Assembly (NCBI GenBank): GCA_037043015.1
Contig: CM073322.1
Location: 17,743,601 to 17,807,600, forward strand
Direction: 5' to 3'
Length of the DNA: 64,000 nucleotides
Origin: Bryum argenteum
Taxonomy: Eukaryota > Streptophyta > Bryopsida > Bryales > Bryaceae
Part shown: one piece after another, positions 36,760 through 49,173 of the stretch
Position numbering within the stretch: position 1 is the stretch's first letter
How the letters are laid out: each line of letters starts with the position of its first letter
The notes under the pieces: model-generated
What the model was told of the DNA's origin: nothing
Databases searched by the model: none
The model's input: only the letters and a program-made list of their open reading frames with translations
Position numbers and translations under genes: made by a program

Positions 36760-38810
36760 TCATTGAGTGAATACAAAATATACAATTGTGCGAGAATTAT
36801 TAAAAAAAGAGATCTCGTTTGCTCCTCCTTAACCCAATGCTCCGAATGCCATGTAGCCAATGTATACCATCAGTCAAGACAAAAACATATAATCTTACTT
36901 AGGAGAGATGATTGTATCATCAATTTTGAATCAAATCAAATTGTGCTATTGTTTATAGGGCACTTATTTTACTCTTTGTAACTTTTTACCAAATGCCAAT
37001 CATGGACTTCCTGTGCAAGTCCCTCCACTGTGATATTGAGTCATGCATTGAAAAGTGCTCCTTTTATCCGGGTGCAGAGGTCCTAGATATTCTTTTTATT
37101 CTTTTACTGCTGTTGAAGATGCTACTGACATACAGAGCCACCCTCTGAATCCACCCTTCCTAAAGTGATCAATGTCCTATTCAATCCTGACTTCAAGACA
37201 GGCCTTCCTTGGTATCCATGCTTGACTTGTTTGGTCACCATGAAGAATAACATGCAAGGCAACCTCCAATGCCATCAGATAGATAGATAGATAGATAGAA
37301 ACTCCGGTCCCTTTCTAAGGGGCCGGCGTGAATGAAGTGTCCGTTCGTAATGCTAATATCCCGATGGCCACCGGACAAGGGGAAATTGGAACATTACTAC
37401 TTCCCCCTCTCGAGGGTGGACACTATAACTACGCTAGTTTCTAGCCTAGTTACTAGTGCCTTGAGGATACTTGACATAGTATCCCCCCAAAGGACTTTGA
37501 GGTACCCATACAACTCCAATGCCATCACTACAACTGATTCACTAAATTCATATTCATGAACCATTACGACCTCATGGTTACTAAAAGAGAAAACAAAAAA
37601 TAATAAATAGTAAAATAATAAATGAATAAAAACACTGAAGTATGTGCAATGGAATCCAAAACTCCTGTTTTGATTGTCCTGAGGTTGAGATTTTAGTATT
37701 AGAATTGGATGGAGGTGGAAACTAGTGTTGGAAGATATGGAACAAGATATCAAATGTAGATATCAAATAATTGTAGGTTGAGGAAGCTAGAATATCTTGA
37801 ACCTAGTACATTGCTAGGGACATGACATCCTTGCCCTAGTGCCTAACACCCGTGAAAAGTTCATTCAAACTCATGATTATAACTACCGGGATTGCTCGAT
37901 TGATTGTTCAATGCAGCCGGATGGGTACACACCCAACCACCGTGGCTTATTGCCACATATGATGGTACAGTGATCACGGTGGTTGAGGCCGTGATACAAA
38001 ATACAATAACTTGATAGAAAATGATGGTGGCCACGGTGCTCTCGGCTCGACAAAAGGTGGTGGTCACGGTCGGGGCCGTAAAGGGTGGTGGTAAGGGTGG
38101 GGGCCATAATGTGCGATAACAATGTGATAGAAATCTATGGTAGTCACAAGGGTCGTTGCGGAAGTATGCATTACACCATAGGATACGACGGTGGCCCACT
38201 GATCGAGGCGGAAATTTGGGGTAATGTCATGGGATACGATGGCGGCCATGGTGGTTGGGACATAATACACGTGTGATTACATCATAGTTGACGGCGGCCA
38301 TTGTGGTCGGGGCGGTAATATATGGTACCATCATAGAATACGGCCGCGGCCGCGGCCAGTGATAAAATGAGACGTTTTGAGGTCGTTTCTAGATATTGGA
38401 GGGATGTCGGAGGATGATACATTGGTCGGACATGTCCATGGTGAGTACATTCTCGTACATTTTAGGTGCTTTCTTTTCCGAGAAAAGTCCCGATAGCCAT
38501 ACAAGATCCGGTAAATAACCGGTCACACATCAAGTCATTATAGAGTATGTGAAAAACAATGGCATCCTGCACTGCCAATGGCTTCCCCGGATATTTCTTT
38601 CACGCACGAAAATGAGATCTAATTACAGACCATTGATTAACACATTACATGTTGTATCAAATGAGAAAATAATTAAAATCATTCAAGTTCTTTTCTAAAG
38701 CAGGTGAATGGCATGCAAATCTAATTCAAATTTAATGCATATCTAATGCGAATCTGTGGAGGTCCACAATTCGGCAATTCCTTTTGAACACATAACATCT
38801 TGGATGCCAT
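36760..38810. repeat. Segmental-duplication block Z, copy B
   Basis: Matches 22632-24000, with the SINE at 37278-37513 inserted and a G-rich minisatellite at 37900-38390 (units like 'ggtggtcacggtcggggcc'). Its tail matches 21700-21900 and 23870-24050. Confidence 0.78.
37278..37513 (-). mobile_element. 5'-truncated tRNA-derived SINE with 14-bp target duplication
   Basis: Flanked by CTCCAATGCCATCA at 37264-37277 and 37514-37527. Copy A near 23115 has the single unfilled site. The (TATC)n tail is read on the minus strand (plus 'gatagatagatagatag'). It is over 90% similar by eye to 15232-15500. Confidence 0.9.
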
Positions 38811-38920
38811 GACTCCATGACTCAAGACAAAGACATCAAATATTAGTACAAAGAGATGATTTGAGCGCTTGTATCATCAATTTTGAATCAAATCAAATTG
38901 CCCAATCAATAATGTGGCAC

Positions 38921-39189
38921 TTAACCCCTAAACGACCACGGTCACTGATTCAGCTTTTACGGGCAAGGCAAAAAAAAAATTACAGTCAACTTCAAACGTT
39001 ATGATCTCACATCTAGTGATGATCCAACGGTTGAAAATTTTCACATTACTACCAATGGTAGTCTTCTTCAAGATCCTACGGCTGAAAATATCAAAATTTT
39101 CCAAAAATATTGGACGTACCCCAATTAGTACATAGTGGTCTGTGTTGGGATTTCAAGCTCCCAAAACATCGTGGATCTTCAGGGGTTAA
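38921..39189. mobile_element. TTAA-flanked MITE, family 2, short copy
   Basis: Starts TTAACCCCTAAACGACCACG and ends GATCTTCAGGGGTTAA. The interior ('gatccaacggttgaaa', 'gatcctacggctgaaa') matches 13446-14977 and 25681-25933. Copy A near 22826 lacks it. Confidence 0.82.
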
Positions 39190-39623
39190 TGTAATGTTTT
39201 ACCAAATGCCAATCATGGACTTCGTGTGCAGAATTCCAAGTCCCTCCGCTTATTTTCATGATCATGTTCTTAAGGTGCTTTTGACAACTTTCCATACCGG
39301 AGTTTGTTGATTCAAATACACTTTGGCTATTGAATTTGCAATGATGTTTTGTCAATGAAGAAAGTGAATAAATCGATGATTTTTGAGGAGATATATCTCC
39401 TTCAACTAGTGTTGGATTTCAACTTTATATTTTTGGATGGCTTCCAATTTGAGTCTAGGTTTAGTGATAGAAATTTTAACAAGATCTTAGATGTTTTGGA
39501 GATAAAGCATAAATTTGAGTGCAAAGCGTTTAGATTGTGACTATTTTTCCTTTATAATTTTTTGACACTTCTCACCAGTGCAAGTTTGCAAGGCCATAAG
39601 TTGAGCCAAGCAATTCTTTTTAT

Positions 39624-39655
<32 letters not shown>

Positions 39656-41230
39656 TGTGGCAAATGTGCTATCGAGATGAAGATGAACAACTTCGCAGTC
39701 GGTGGTTTTTTGATTGCGATCAACTTATAGTGGAGTTTCCACTCGAAAGTGAAAATGATAAAATCTTGCAAGTTGTTTTCATTACGGATATGTTACAATT
39801 TCCCAATCTATGAGGCCTCATGACTCTAAATTTGGTCTCCATGACTTACAATGAGTCTTTTACAAATTTGTACACTTGAGATTTTAAGAGCTTATCCTCA
39901 ATTTTATTTATGATATTTAAAAAAAATGTGTTTTTTGGCTAAAAAAAGGTTGGGACGTAGAGGGGTTAATCTTCAAAGATCTTCCGCCATTGGTTGTTAT
40001 GACATCTCGACATGCATCTGTGAAAAGATGGAATTGACACTCCATTTATGCCAATACATGACTACCAATAGTCATAATTTCAGCCATTTACTCTTGTTTG
40101 CTTCGAACATATAAGACGCTATATAATCATAGTCAATATGACTTCCATAGCCATAAAACCTCAAATCTCTAGTTGTGGTTGGTTTATTGGATTGTACATT
40201 GTAGCCAATGTATAGATTTGCAATGTTATTTACATCAATTGAAGCTAAGTCATAATGTTTATAATTTATTTTTTTTGCAAGTTCTCTTGTTCACAAGTAC
40301 CATTGCCAGTGATTTTTCACTTTCGTAATGTGCATTTATAAAACCAAAAAAGCATCCCTAGTTGTGTCCAAGTATCTTAAGCTCATGACGTTATTAGTTA
40401 ACTTTGGAGAGTTTTGGTATGTTTTACCTTTCTTTCAATGCCTCTATTTTTTCACCTAATGAAAAGCAAAGAAATCAATCAACTCAATAAATAATTGATA
40501 ATTTCATGAACTCTCCACATTTTGGTACCACCTACTATCTCTATACGGGGACACTATACTATTGGATAAGAGAGAACATCATAATACCCACAAGAAATCC
40601 ATGGTGTTTATGACTATTTTCCTACAATTGATTGCAAACAATTTAGGGTGAATTGGATGGTAATCTATGCCAAGCACTTTCTGAAGAGTTATGGGAGATG
40701 GTCATAAACAACATAAATTTCTTGTATAGTGTTTAACATGAATAATTGCTATTTTTCACTCTAACCATTGAACATACTTCAACATGCATTTAGTGAAACT
40801 CGACTTGATTTGGAATTCATTTCACCACATTTGATCAATGACAAACTTTGAATAAAGAGTTAGGGCTCTTGAGAGTTTCAACCTTACATCTAATGTGTGC
40901 TTATTTTTAACACCAAGAACAGATAGGGGTTGAATTCATTACAAATTATTTTCTAGATGTCTATTTACACAAGAGTTGTGTAGAGTTGTACGTTTGACAT
41001 GCATGCATCTACAACCCTTTTATGTAACCACTTCATTTCAGAATGATTTGAAGCCCTAAACATAAATCACTCTATACATAACATGACACTCTCAAGTGTA
41101 ACTAGTGCAATCTTCAAGGGTCTAGGATAAGAACTTCAAGGCTTTGTGAATAAAGTATTTGTTTACCTACCTTTGTATATATATCTTGAGATCATAACAC
41201 CAATGGTGGGATTACTTACACTTTTTGAGG
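39190..41230. other. No gene recognised; poly-T tract at 39625-39654
   Basis: Unique, AT-rich sequence of copy B's tail. A 30-nt T run lies at 39625-39654. 'gacgtagaggggttaa' at about 39954 resembles one end of a TTAA element, but its partner was not found. Frames up to 83 codons show no family motif. Confidence 0.5.
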
Positions 41231-41234
41231 TGAA

Positions 41235-41450
41235 TACTATACTAGCTCCTATCTAAGGACTTATGCCTTTGAGATACTTGACATGGTATTCCCCCATATG
41301 GCTTTGATGTACGTATTCGACAAGGTTCAAGAACCCCACACCATAGTTAGGTAAGCTATGGTGGTAACCACCTGGTTGGCATGAGGAATGAACTGCAACC
41401 TCTTCAATGAGAACCATGAGCCCCAACCACCAAGCCAAAGCTTGTAGTGC
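41235..41450 (-). mobile_element. tRNA-derived SINE, 5' part with promoter-like boxes
   Basis: On the minus strand the head reads GGCTTGGTGGTTGGGGCTC (A-box-like) followed by AGAGGTTGCAGTTCATTCC (B-box-like), spaced as in plant tRNA-SINEs. The body then matches the other copies ('gtcaagtatctcaaaggc'). The (TATC)n 3' end is missing. It identifies the repeats at 15232 and 37278 as the same SINE family. Confidence 0.7.
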
Positions 41451-43400
41451 ACTGGTGCATAGGGTTTATTGAACATAGCGTATACATCACTTAAATAATA
41501 TAACAAAACCCATATTTCTTATTACTTGACTACTTGGCCAACTGATTGGCTTCTAGAGCTCTAGAATTTAGTCAAAGTTGGCCTTGGTTCCTTGAGTTCT
41601 CAGAGCTACTAGTAAGGGTGGCTACTTAGTTCTTGGCTCTAATATGTGGGGGTGAAAATAAAGAGTGCTACCTGCAGAAGTATGCGCCAAGAGGTAGTTC
41701 TACTAAAACCTCTTCTAAGATTATGGGAAATCCAAAAAACTCCCGAGTTCCAGGCTTTTGCCTTGGTCTTAATGTATTGCTCAAATGATATATACATGTT
41801 ATAATTTTAAAAATAAATAATAATGAAAGAAAATCTCTTTGTACTTATAATTTTGAAGTTCAAATTATGACCTTGGAGCAAATAATGCACTGACCCCATG
41901 ACTAGGGTTATTAAATGGGTAATATCACCTCTTTATGCGTTTTATCACAACTGCATATCAACAAATGTCTTTGCTTTGCAAAGTTGTATTTGTTGGCGAT
42001 TTCATTTTTGTCAAATTGGCCCATGAGTCCATGACATACGGGTAGTTCTATCCTCTGAGCAATATACAAAATAAAATTACTGAAAGAAAGAAAGAAAGAA
42101 AGAAAAAAAAAGAAAAAAAAAAAAGAAAAGAAAAAAGAAAAAAAGAAAAAAGAAAAAACTTTCTTACTGCTTTTCTTCTTCATTTAATTTATGAGTTTCA
42201 AAGGCCTATAATTAACCTCTCTACGTCTAGTGGGACATGATTTGCTACAGACAAATTGCAACACCATAGGCAGGACCACATTATGATACTCCAAATTAAC
42301 AGGCACATGGATACATCAAATCATTCCTAAGGCAACTTAGTAATGGTGGTATAATATTACTAGTTCCACCTCTCTAAGTGCCATTCTTACAATGTCAGAA
42401 TATCACTACATATACCTCTCGATCTGCTAATAAAGAAACCTTGATTTATACACATGGTAACATTACATCTGCCATTTTGTGATATCTGCCATTTTGTGAT
42501 ATCTGCCATTTTGTGATATCTGCCATTTTGGGATATTACATCTGCCATCTGCCATTTTGTGATATCGGGATGGGGTGGTGAGAAACTTCAACTTCCTAAA
42601 AGTGGCACTAACTTTGTCTTTATCCCTAAACACGCTCGATTCAAAAAAATCAAGACTAATTTGTGTGATGCAAACTGCAGACCAAGACACTTAAGTATGA
42701 ACAAATGGCATGCAGTTTAAAAATGATCCTCGGATAGTTATCGACCCAATACCTCTTTAGGTTGATTATAGCATTATACATATGGCTCGCGTGATGACAA
42801 ACCTGGTGTTATCGTGCAATCGGCAATAATATTCTCAGATCTAATATTACTTCAACAATTTATCAAAAAGATAGAGCGCGGCGTCTACTAAAACATTCTC
42901 TCATGTTGATGAGGCTGTTGATAAATTTGAAGGTAAGGCACGCTTGGCTACAAGGTCAAGGTTATCGTCGACCCCGACTATAACTACAAATGATAAGACA
43001 TACTTCTAATTTATCAACAACTTTAGAGATCAACCTAAGAGTTATCGTCGACCCGACAACACCACACATGAAATTTAAAGTATGTTTCGGAAGTACTAGC
43101 ATAAAAACAATAGTTTGGAACATCACTCTTACATTGTTTGCAATCGGTTACACTCTTGATACGAAAGTTGGTAGTACTAGCGAGAAGTGTGGTAGTAGAA
43201 TTCTTGATTTTGATCCACAAAAGATGGTAAAATTGCTAAGCTATGCAAAAAATCTGAGCAAAACATCACATTCATGGGCAAGAAATTGCTTTGATGCTTG
43301 GAGAAAGTTTTCTACAATGGATCTATGTTGTGCAAGTTTTTTATTATTTTGAATAGAGGGAGCGATGAGCATTTCCCTACTAGAACGATCATAAGAATGC
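41450..43400. other. No gene recognised; simple A/G tract and 17-bp repeats
   Basis: A GAAA/A-rich purine tract lies at 42083-42165. Five or six copies of a 17-bp unit (GATATCTGCCATTTTGT) lie at 42475-42567. The 120-codon frame at 42990-43352 gives no recognisable domain and may be a transposon remnant. Confidence 0.5.
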
Positions 43401-43402
43401 TA

Positions 43403-43696
43403 AGGTAGAGAGACCCAAAACCGACAGGCGACCAATAACCGATCTAGCCCAATTCCTAGATTTTGAAAGGACAGATGTACCTCATTTGTATATTTGAGCA
43501 TGAGGTCGGTTTTAGGTCGCAAGCAACTTTTCACTTCAAACAATTATAACTTTTTGAATAATGCAAATAAAATCACGAAACTTTTTGCATTCAACAAGAA
43601 CCTTATGTTTGCACATATGAAAAATTCTAAAAAACATATATACCTTAATATCATGTGCTAAAATCCTTAAGTTGTCGGTTATAGGTCTGTCTACCT
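43403..43696. mobile_element. TA-flanked MITE with AGGTAG ends, copy 2
   Basis: Left end AGGTAGAGAGACCCAAAACC, right end complement of AGGTAGACAGACCTATAACC, with TA on both sides (43401-43402, 43697-43698). It shares only the terminal hexamer and design with 35044-35266, so it is a related but distinct family. Confidence 0.75.
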
Positions 43697-43699
43697 TAA

Positions 43700-45930
43700 A
43701 GGCTTTCAATTGTATTCTCTACCGTGCTCAAGATGAAAGGATTGTAACGAAGGGAATTCAACAGTTGTTGTTTAACATTTAAACTTGTCCTTGGTTTAAA
43801 GCCACTGCTAGGGCTGTATAGGATGATGTGGAACGGAGCAGCGACGGTGGTGCCTATAAACCGAGAAAATAAAGGTTGATTGCATCACATTTGATCAAGA
43901 ATGCAAATTACTTAGTCACCCTAATTATTTGGCAACTCATCCATTGGAAGTTCAAAAAATGATTGCATACATTGAATTTGGTTTTTCTTGTACGAGGAGA
44001 ATCTCTGAATTGCAAGGACTGCAAGGACTTTGAGTGTCTGACATTCAACTCGAAAAGATGAAGGAGGGAAAGATTGTCTTTTGCATGATATATGTAATAT
44101 TGATATGTTGAGATATATGTTTGTGAAGGTACCATGAAAGACTTTCCAAAACTACAGAGTGTGCCGTCAAAGCGGTTTTAACAAGAACACTTTTGAAGTG
44201 CACTTCCTACAACAAAGACGTATTAAAGACCTTTACTACCCTCATCTAACACATGTCGCCTCACTTTAACCACTAGGGCCACTTTTTTTTATCATGACAA
44301 TACCACAATGCCTATATGGTTCAAGCAGAATAAGCCGGTTGGATTGAGTACAATGAGACAAATGAGGGTTGGTTGAAACATATTATATAAACTGTTGGCA
44401 TTGAAGGTAATATTAGCATCAAAAGTGGTAGGGTCACATCGATTACAAAAATATTTGCCACTTAAGTATCGAAGGAGATCATGTCTAGCATTGAGGACAC
44501 CCTATTACGCCATGGAGCAAAAAAAGATACCCTGACTTTGAATCTGGCATAAATCAGGAGCCCACATGAAGGTTTAGAAGATACCTATCTCACAAAACTC
44601 CTTCCTCTTCTCACGTGCACCTGAAATTGAGAAAAATAATTTTTACTTGCACTGTAATATTTGACGTGGTTTGACAATTAGAGTCACTAACCTCACTTAA
44701 AGTTGACGTTGAGGGGGAGCTACACAAATTCGTAAATGTCTGGTAATGGCAAATTGATAAGAAGACTTGCCCCGACTGAACACAATGAACTAGAATGGTC
44801 TATAGTGATGAATTTTCATTGTTTTGTATGTCAAGGTAGAATGGTCTACATTGGTGTACTTGTACTGGTGTGCATGCTGTTAACCCTCAAACGTCAGGCT
44901 ATACGGATTTGGGCAGCCCAGTATTGGATCACAAGAAGGCAATGTAATGAGTACACCCTACCAATCTTCTTGGCTTGAGGTAAATATATATGTTTGTACA
45001 TGTCACTTCCAAGTCCTTCTACCCTCTCGCAAGTCAATTTGTTGTTGGGTGCCATGAAGAATATAAATACAACACTTTAATTGTTGGTAATTGCATACAA
45101 GAGCCGCAAGCAACCAACTTATTGTAAATGTTAGGGTCCGTTTTCATTTGGTTCTCTCGTGTAAAAGTCTAGCATGTAGGTATTTTGAGTGCTCAACAAT
45201 GTTCACAATACAAAGTTATGATTCTTCGATGCATTCTAGAAACTCGTAATAGACTTCTTGTAAATCATGAGAAACAAAACTTGACTCATAGGACCTTATA
45301 GATTGCGAGATCATTTTTTTTTATCAGTGCCAAAAATGGCGCAGTGCCGAAAATGGAACCCTAGTAATCTTGAGTCAGAGGTACATAATAGATTCCCCAC
45401 GCAATATTATCATGTACTCATCGCAGACATTATAGGGTATCTTTTTAGGGCACCATTTTAGGAACACCTATACTTTCAACTTCAAAAATTTATAACTTAT
45501 TGTAGAAGAGTCCAAAAATGATGATTCCACTTGCTCTATTCTTCTACTAGTTTTCCCCATGCACGAAAATTGCTTGGACTGGTGACATCCCTGTAGATTT
45601 CTCGTGCTGAAAATTGAGCCATTATAGAGCACCATACCATAAATCCACGCCTTATCTTCAATACATTGGAATTAAAGTCAATCCCCAAAATTAAAGTTAA
45701 AACCCAATAGTGGATGAAGGAGCTCAAGCCCCTCAAATTTCATCTATTTTTTACTTTTTTCATCGTACAAACATCATTGCAAATCCAATATCAAAGTTAT
45801 CCGAATAAAAAATCTTCAAACTACAAAGTTGCTAAGATGGATCTATAAATCATTACTTGTGTAAATTGTTTATGGTTGGATCTTCTAAGTAATGCTTTTA
45901 TTGAATTTCTTATGCTTGAAGTAGAAGGTC
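43700..45930. other. No gene recognised
   Basis: AT-rich spacer. Frames are at most about 80 codons and show no domain. A TTAA end-like sequence (TTAACCCTCAAACGTCAGG, about 44879) has no visible partner. Confidence 0.5.
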
Positions 45931-47960
45931 ATTTCTTGTAATTTTGGGCAATCAAACAAGTTATCATACAAATTACTCAAATACCTTCACCCTTTTTGTA
46001 CGTACATCCACTCCTCTCTACTCTTAATGTGAAAACATTTCCAAAAGATGCAACTACATAATGCAAAGTGATGGCTTGAAAATTCTTTTTCCAAGCGTAC
46101 AACTACTCCATCCCAAACACAAATCTTGATTCAAAGTACACATGCAACCATCTTCCATAAGTCAAAAAAGAAAGAAAAACCAAGAAACCCCTTGGAAAGC
46201 TTCTAACGATTCGCAATGGGACACAAAGTGCACGATGCATGACCAATTAGATGTCTCATCACACCTTGCATTTTTGGGCTTTGTAACTTTAGGACCATAT
46301 AAAGTATAAGAATGAGATTCCCCATAGAAAAAACCCCAACTCTTGCTTTGTCGTGTAGTTGTAGTTGGGAAAACACAAGAAAAATGGCTGCATCTTCACA
46401 AAGGAGTAAAGAAAAAAACGAAAAGCTCATATAACAATGTTGCGGGAGATTAAGGACAGGATGCGACCTCTGTCCATTACAGAGAAAAAGTAGGGCTTGT
46501 TCTGAGGACATTGTCTTGGGATCCTCACCTGTCCCAACCCACCATTGTTTTCCTCCCTCTTTTTATTTATATTTTAAATTCTTTCCTTTATTGATCAATC
46601 GAGCCTTACATAGTGATGGTGACTATTACTTACAACGCACACATGGGACGGTTGCCTTTGCCTTGAATTGCCCCTACTCCATGTCTTTCCATCCATCTAT
46701 CTCTTTCACTTGTTTCCCACTTGCATCAAGGACAACATAATTATGCATGTTTGCAAACATCTCTTTCAATGTCAACACTTTTCTTGTTCCTATTCTAGAA
46801 TATCTACACCCAACGCATTGATTGCTTCAAGAAAATCTAAGGGCATGATTACTAATTGTAAAAAGGTGGCATTTATCTAGATGAAATTGTTGTAAAAGAT
46901 TAGCTTAAATTTGAGTATGGCAAATGTATAGTGTGAGCAACTTGTGTCATTGATTGCAAAGTAAGTGAGGTTCAACTAATTCAAATGATCATGTCTATAT
47001 TTCTCTATGATTTTGAACTTGGACTTGTACATGACTAATAGCTTGGATTGCGCCGCCTTAAAGGAGAAGGCACAAGCCCTCCGACTTCACATGAAACGTA
47101 CATTTGTTCAAGTCACGCAAGTCGATATTTATGTTGATAGTTGCTTCTCCCTCCAATGGATCCCCCTCCAATGGAGAAAGTTTATGATTTTTATGCGATG
47201 TTTTTCAAAAAGAGGAGTCAACATTTCCGACACTATGACGGAGCCGCTTGTGAGCATGAATGTCTTATGCGACATTATCAAACGTGAGAGAGGCATTCGC
47301 CTTCGGAGGGAGGCAACCGACATCGAAGGAGCAATTGTTCATGTTTTTAGTACGGTGGGACATTCATGTCCAACTATAGACAGATGTGTCAAACACGATG
47401 AAATTGTGGAACCTTTTTCTCAAATTAAAGTTACAACCAGGTTCTTTCAAGTTTGATACGTCAAATACCTTCTTCTCAAAGTGAAATTTCACTAGAATGG
47501 TAATGAGGAATATGTAACTTGAATGCCTTTAAATCGCAACCTCGTTAGCTTCCCAAATGATGGCCGTTTTCTCGGTGAAGGGACCGAGGGCGATCATGCT
47601 CCAAGTTCACAAATTTATCAATAGCACAAGATTAATTGCTTAATAGTAAGCATGATGCAAAAAGAGAGAAGATGATCGTTGTATGAGTGTAGTGGAGGAC
47701 CGAGATGCTGACCAAAAGCTCATTCATATGGAGATTGATGGAGCCCTGCAGTGAATATAATTATAATGAATCGTTCCAGACGGACCGAGGCTGGAGGAAC
47801 TACGATGGGAAAGTCGGTCAGTCGGTTGTGGTTGGGTGAGCAGTACCATCCTCCACTCGCAAAGAAAGAGAGTGTTGTAGGCAGCCAAGGTTGTCATATC
47901 GGGCGTGTTGAGGCAATCGGGCGGACAAAACGGACGTACGAGTTGTCCCGGACGGACGGG
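45930..47960. repeat. Segmental-duplication block X, copy C
   Basis: Opens with 'aattttgggcaatcaaac' and follows copies A and B to 'cggaccgaggctggaggaac' near 47783. After about 47960 the similarity stops and the strand-skewed arrays begin. The HPP block is absent, so the tandem array ends or is broken here. Confidence 0.82.
47007..47456 (+). CDS. Unrecognised 149-codon frame in block X, copy C
   Basis: The longest version of the frame also seen at 25220-25504. It is partly basic (KRERGIRLRREATD) and has a hydrophobic-alternating middle (GAIVHVFSTVGHSCP). No signal peptide, membrane segment or family motif is evident. Frame-keeping changes against copy B suggest past coding, but copy A is decayed. 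It could be a small lineage-specific gene or a transposon piece. Confidence 0.3.
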   Translation: MILNLDLYMTNSLDCAALKEKAQALRLHMKRTFVQVTQVDIYVDSCFSLQWIPLQWRKFMIFMRCFSKRGVNISDTMTEPLVSMNVLCDIIKRERGIRLRREATDIEGAIVHVFSTVGHSCPTIDRCVKHDEIVEPFSQIKVTTRFFQV

Positions 47961-48089
47961 CGTGCCCACCCACCTTGATAGTAGGAGGCGTGTAATTTTT
48001 TCATGGGTAAGAAACTTTGCAGTAAAAAGCCACGTAGGATGTGACGTGTAAGTCCATCGTGGCGTCGGGGTGTGCCATGGCGGGTGAAC

Positions 48090-48495
48090 TTTTGTTAGGG
48101 CGGGTGAACTTTTTAGGGGACGGGTGAACTTTAGAGGGCGGGTGAACTTTTGAGGCGGGTTACATTGGTGGCGGGGCGGGTGAGGGGGGGGGGGAGGGGG
48201 GTAGGGGCGGGTAGGGGCGGGAGGGGGCGGGGCGGGGCGGGCGGGAGGGGAGGGGGAGGGGGGGGCGGGGAAGGGGGGGGGAAGAAGGGGGGGGGGGCGG
48301 GAAGGGGGTAGAGGGAGGGATAAGGGGGTAAGGGGGGGTAGAGGGAGGGATAGGGGGGGTAGAGGGAGGGATAAGGGGGGGGTAGAGGGAGGGATAAGGG
48401 GGGGGTAGGGGGATGGATAAGGGGGGGGTAGGGGGAGGGATAAGGGTGAGGGAGGTGGGATAGGAGAGGGGGTAAGAGGGGGTAAGGAGGGTTGC
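48090..48495 (+). repeat. G-rich array (GGGT/GGGA units)
   Basis: It begins with 'cgggtgaactttt' repeats (48080-48160), then becomes almost pure G with T/A spacers: 'gggggtagagggagggataa' units repeat from about 48305 to 48460. Many G-runs of four or more would allow G-quadruplexes. The Pro-rich minus frame (48160-48507) is an artefact. Confidence 0.9.
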
Positions 48496-48535
48496 TCCGT
48501 TTTTCAAATTTTTTAAAAATTTTTAAAATTTTATT

Positions 48536-48966
48536 AAATAAAATGTTATTTGAAGAGGAATGAAATAAACATAATACTACCCACCACTATATTCTCTAGT
48601 CTTAATATAAATAGTGATCGTAAAATCAAATATATGATAAAACCATTAGGATGATAAATTTATTTGTACTATAGTATTGGGAAGAAGAATGAAATCCAAA
48701 CATAATACTACCCACCACTATATTCTCTAGTCTTAATATAAATAGTGATCGTAAAATCAAATATATGATAAAACCATTAGGATGATAAATTTATTTGTAC
48801 TATAGTATTGGGAAGAAGAATGAAATCCAAACATAATACTACCCACCACTATATTCTTTAGTCTTAATATAAATAGTAAGCGTACAATCAAATATATGGT
48901 TAAACCATTAGGATGATAAATTTATTTGTACTATAGTATTGGGAAGAAGAATGAAATAAACATAAT
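48536..48966. repeat. 131-bp tandem repeat, about 3.2 copies
   Basis: Units contain 'ctacccaccactatattctc' at 48577, 48708 and 48839, a spacing of exactly 131 bp. Units 1 and 2 are nearly identical; unit 3 has several changes. The fourth unit breaks off near 48966. Confidence 0.92.
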
Positions 48967-49173
48967 AGAATGTGGGATTGGAGAGAAAGAGCACACATTT
49001 TAAGAAGATTATTTTTTTGGGGATGTGGTAGCTTGACTTTGAAATGGAGGGGGGAATTGGTTTGTAGTGGGGCAAATTTGAATAAGAGAGGGAAGTACGG
49101 AAACTTCAATTCTCTCTTTTCTTGGATCCCCCCTTGGCTCCTTCTTCCACCTACCGGGTATTTTTAAGGTAAT

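Noticed and set aside
39541..39813. Lys-rich or Phe-rich frames over the poly-T tract
   Set aside because: Produced by homopolymer translation.
39954..39969. End of another TTAA element ('gacgtagaggggttaa')
   Set aside because: No matching left end with TTAACCCCTCTACG was found at a suitable distance; a similar sequence at 42214 faces the wrong way.
42475..42567. CRISPR-like spaced repeats
   Set aside because: The 17-bp units abut without spacers, and the genome is eukaryotic.
48160..48507. 115-codon Pro/Ser-rich frame opposite the G-rich array
   Set aside because: The same composition artefact on the minus strand.
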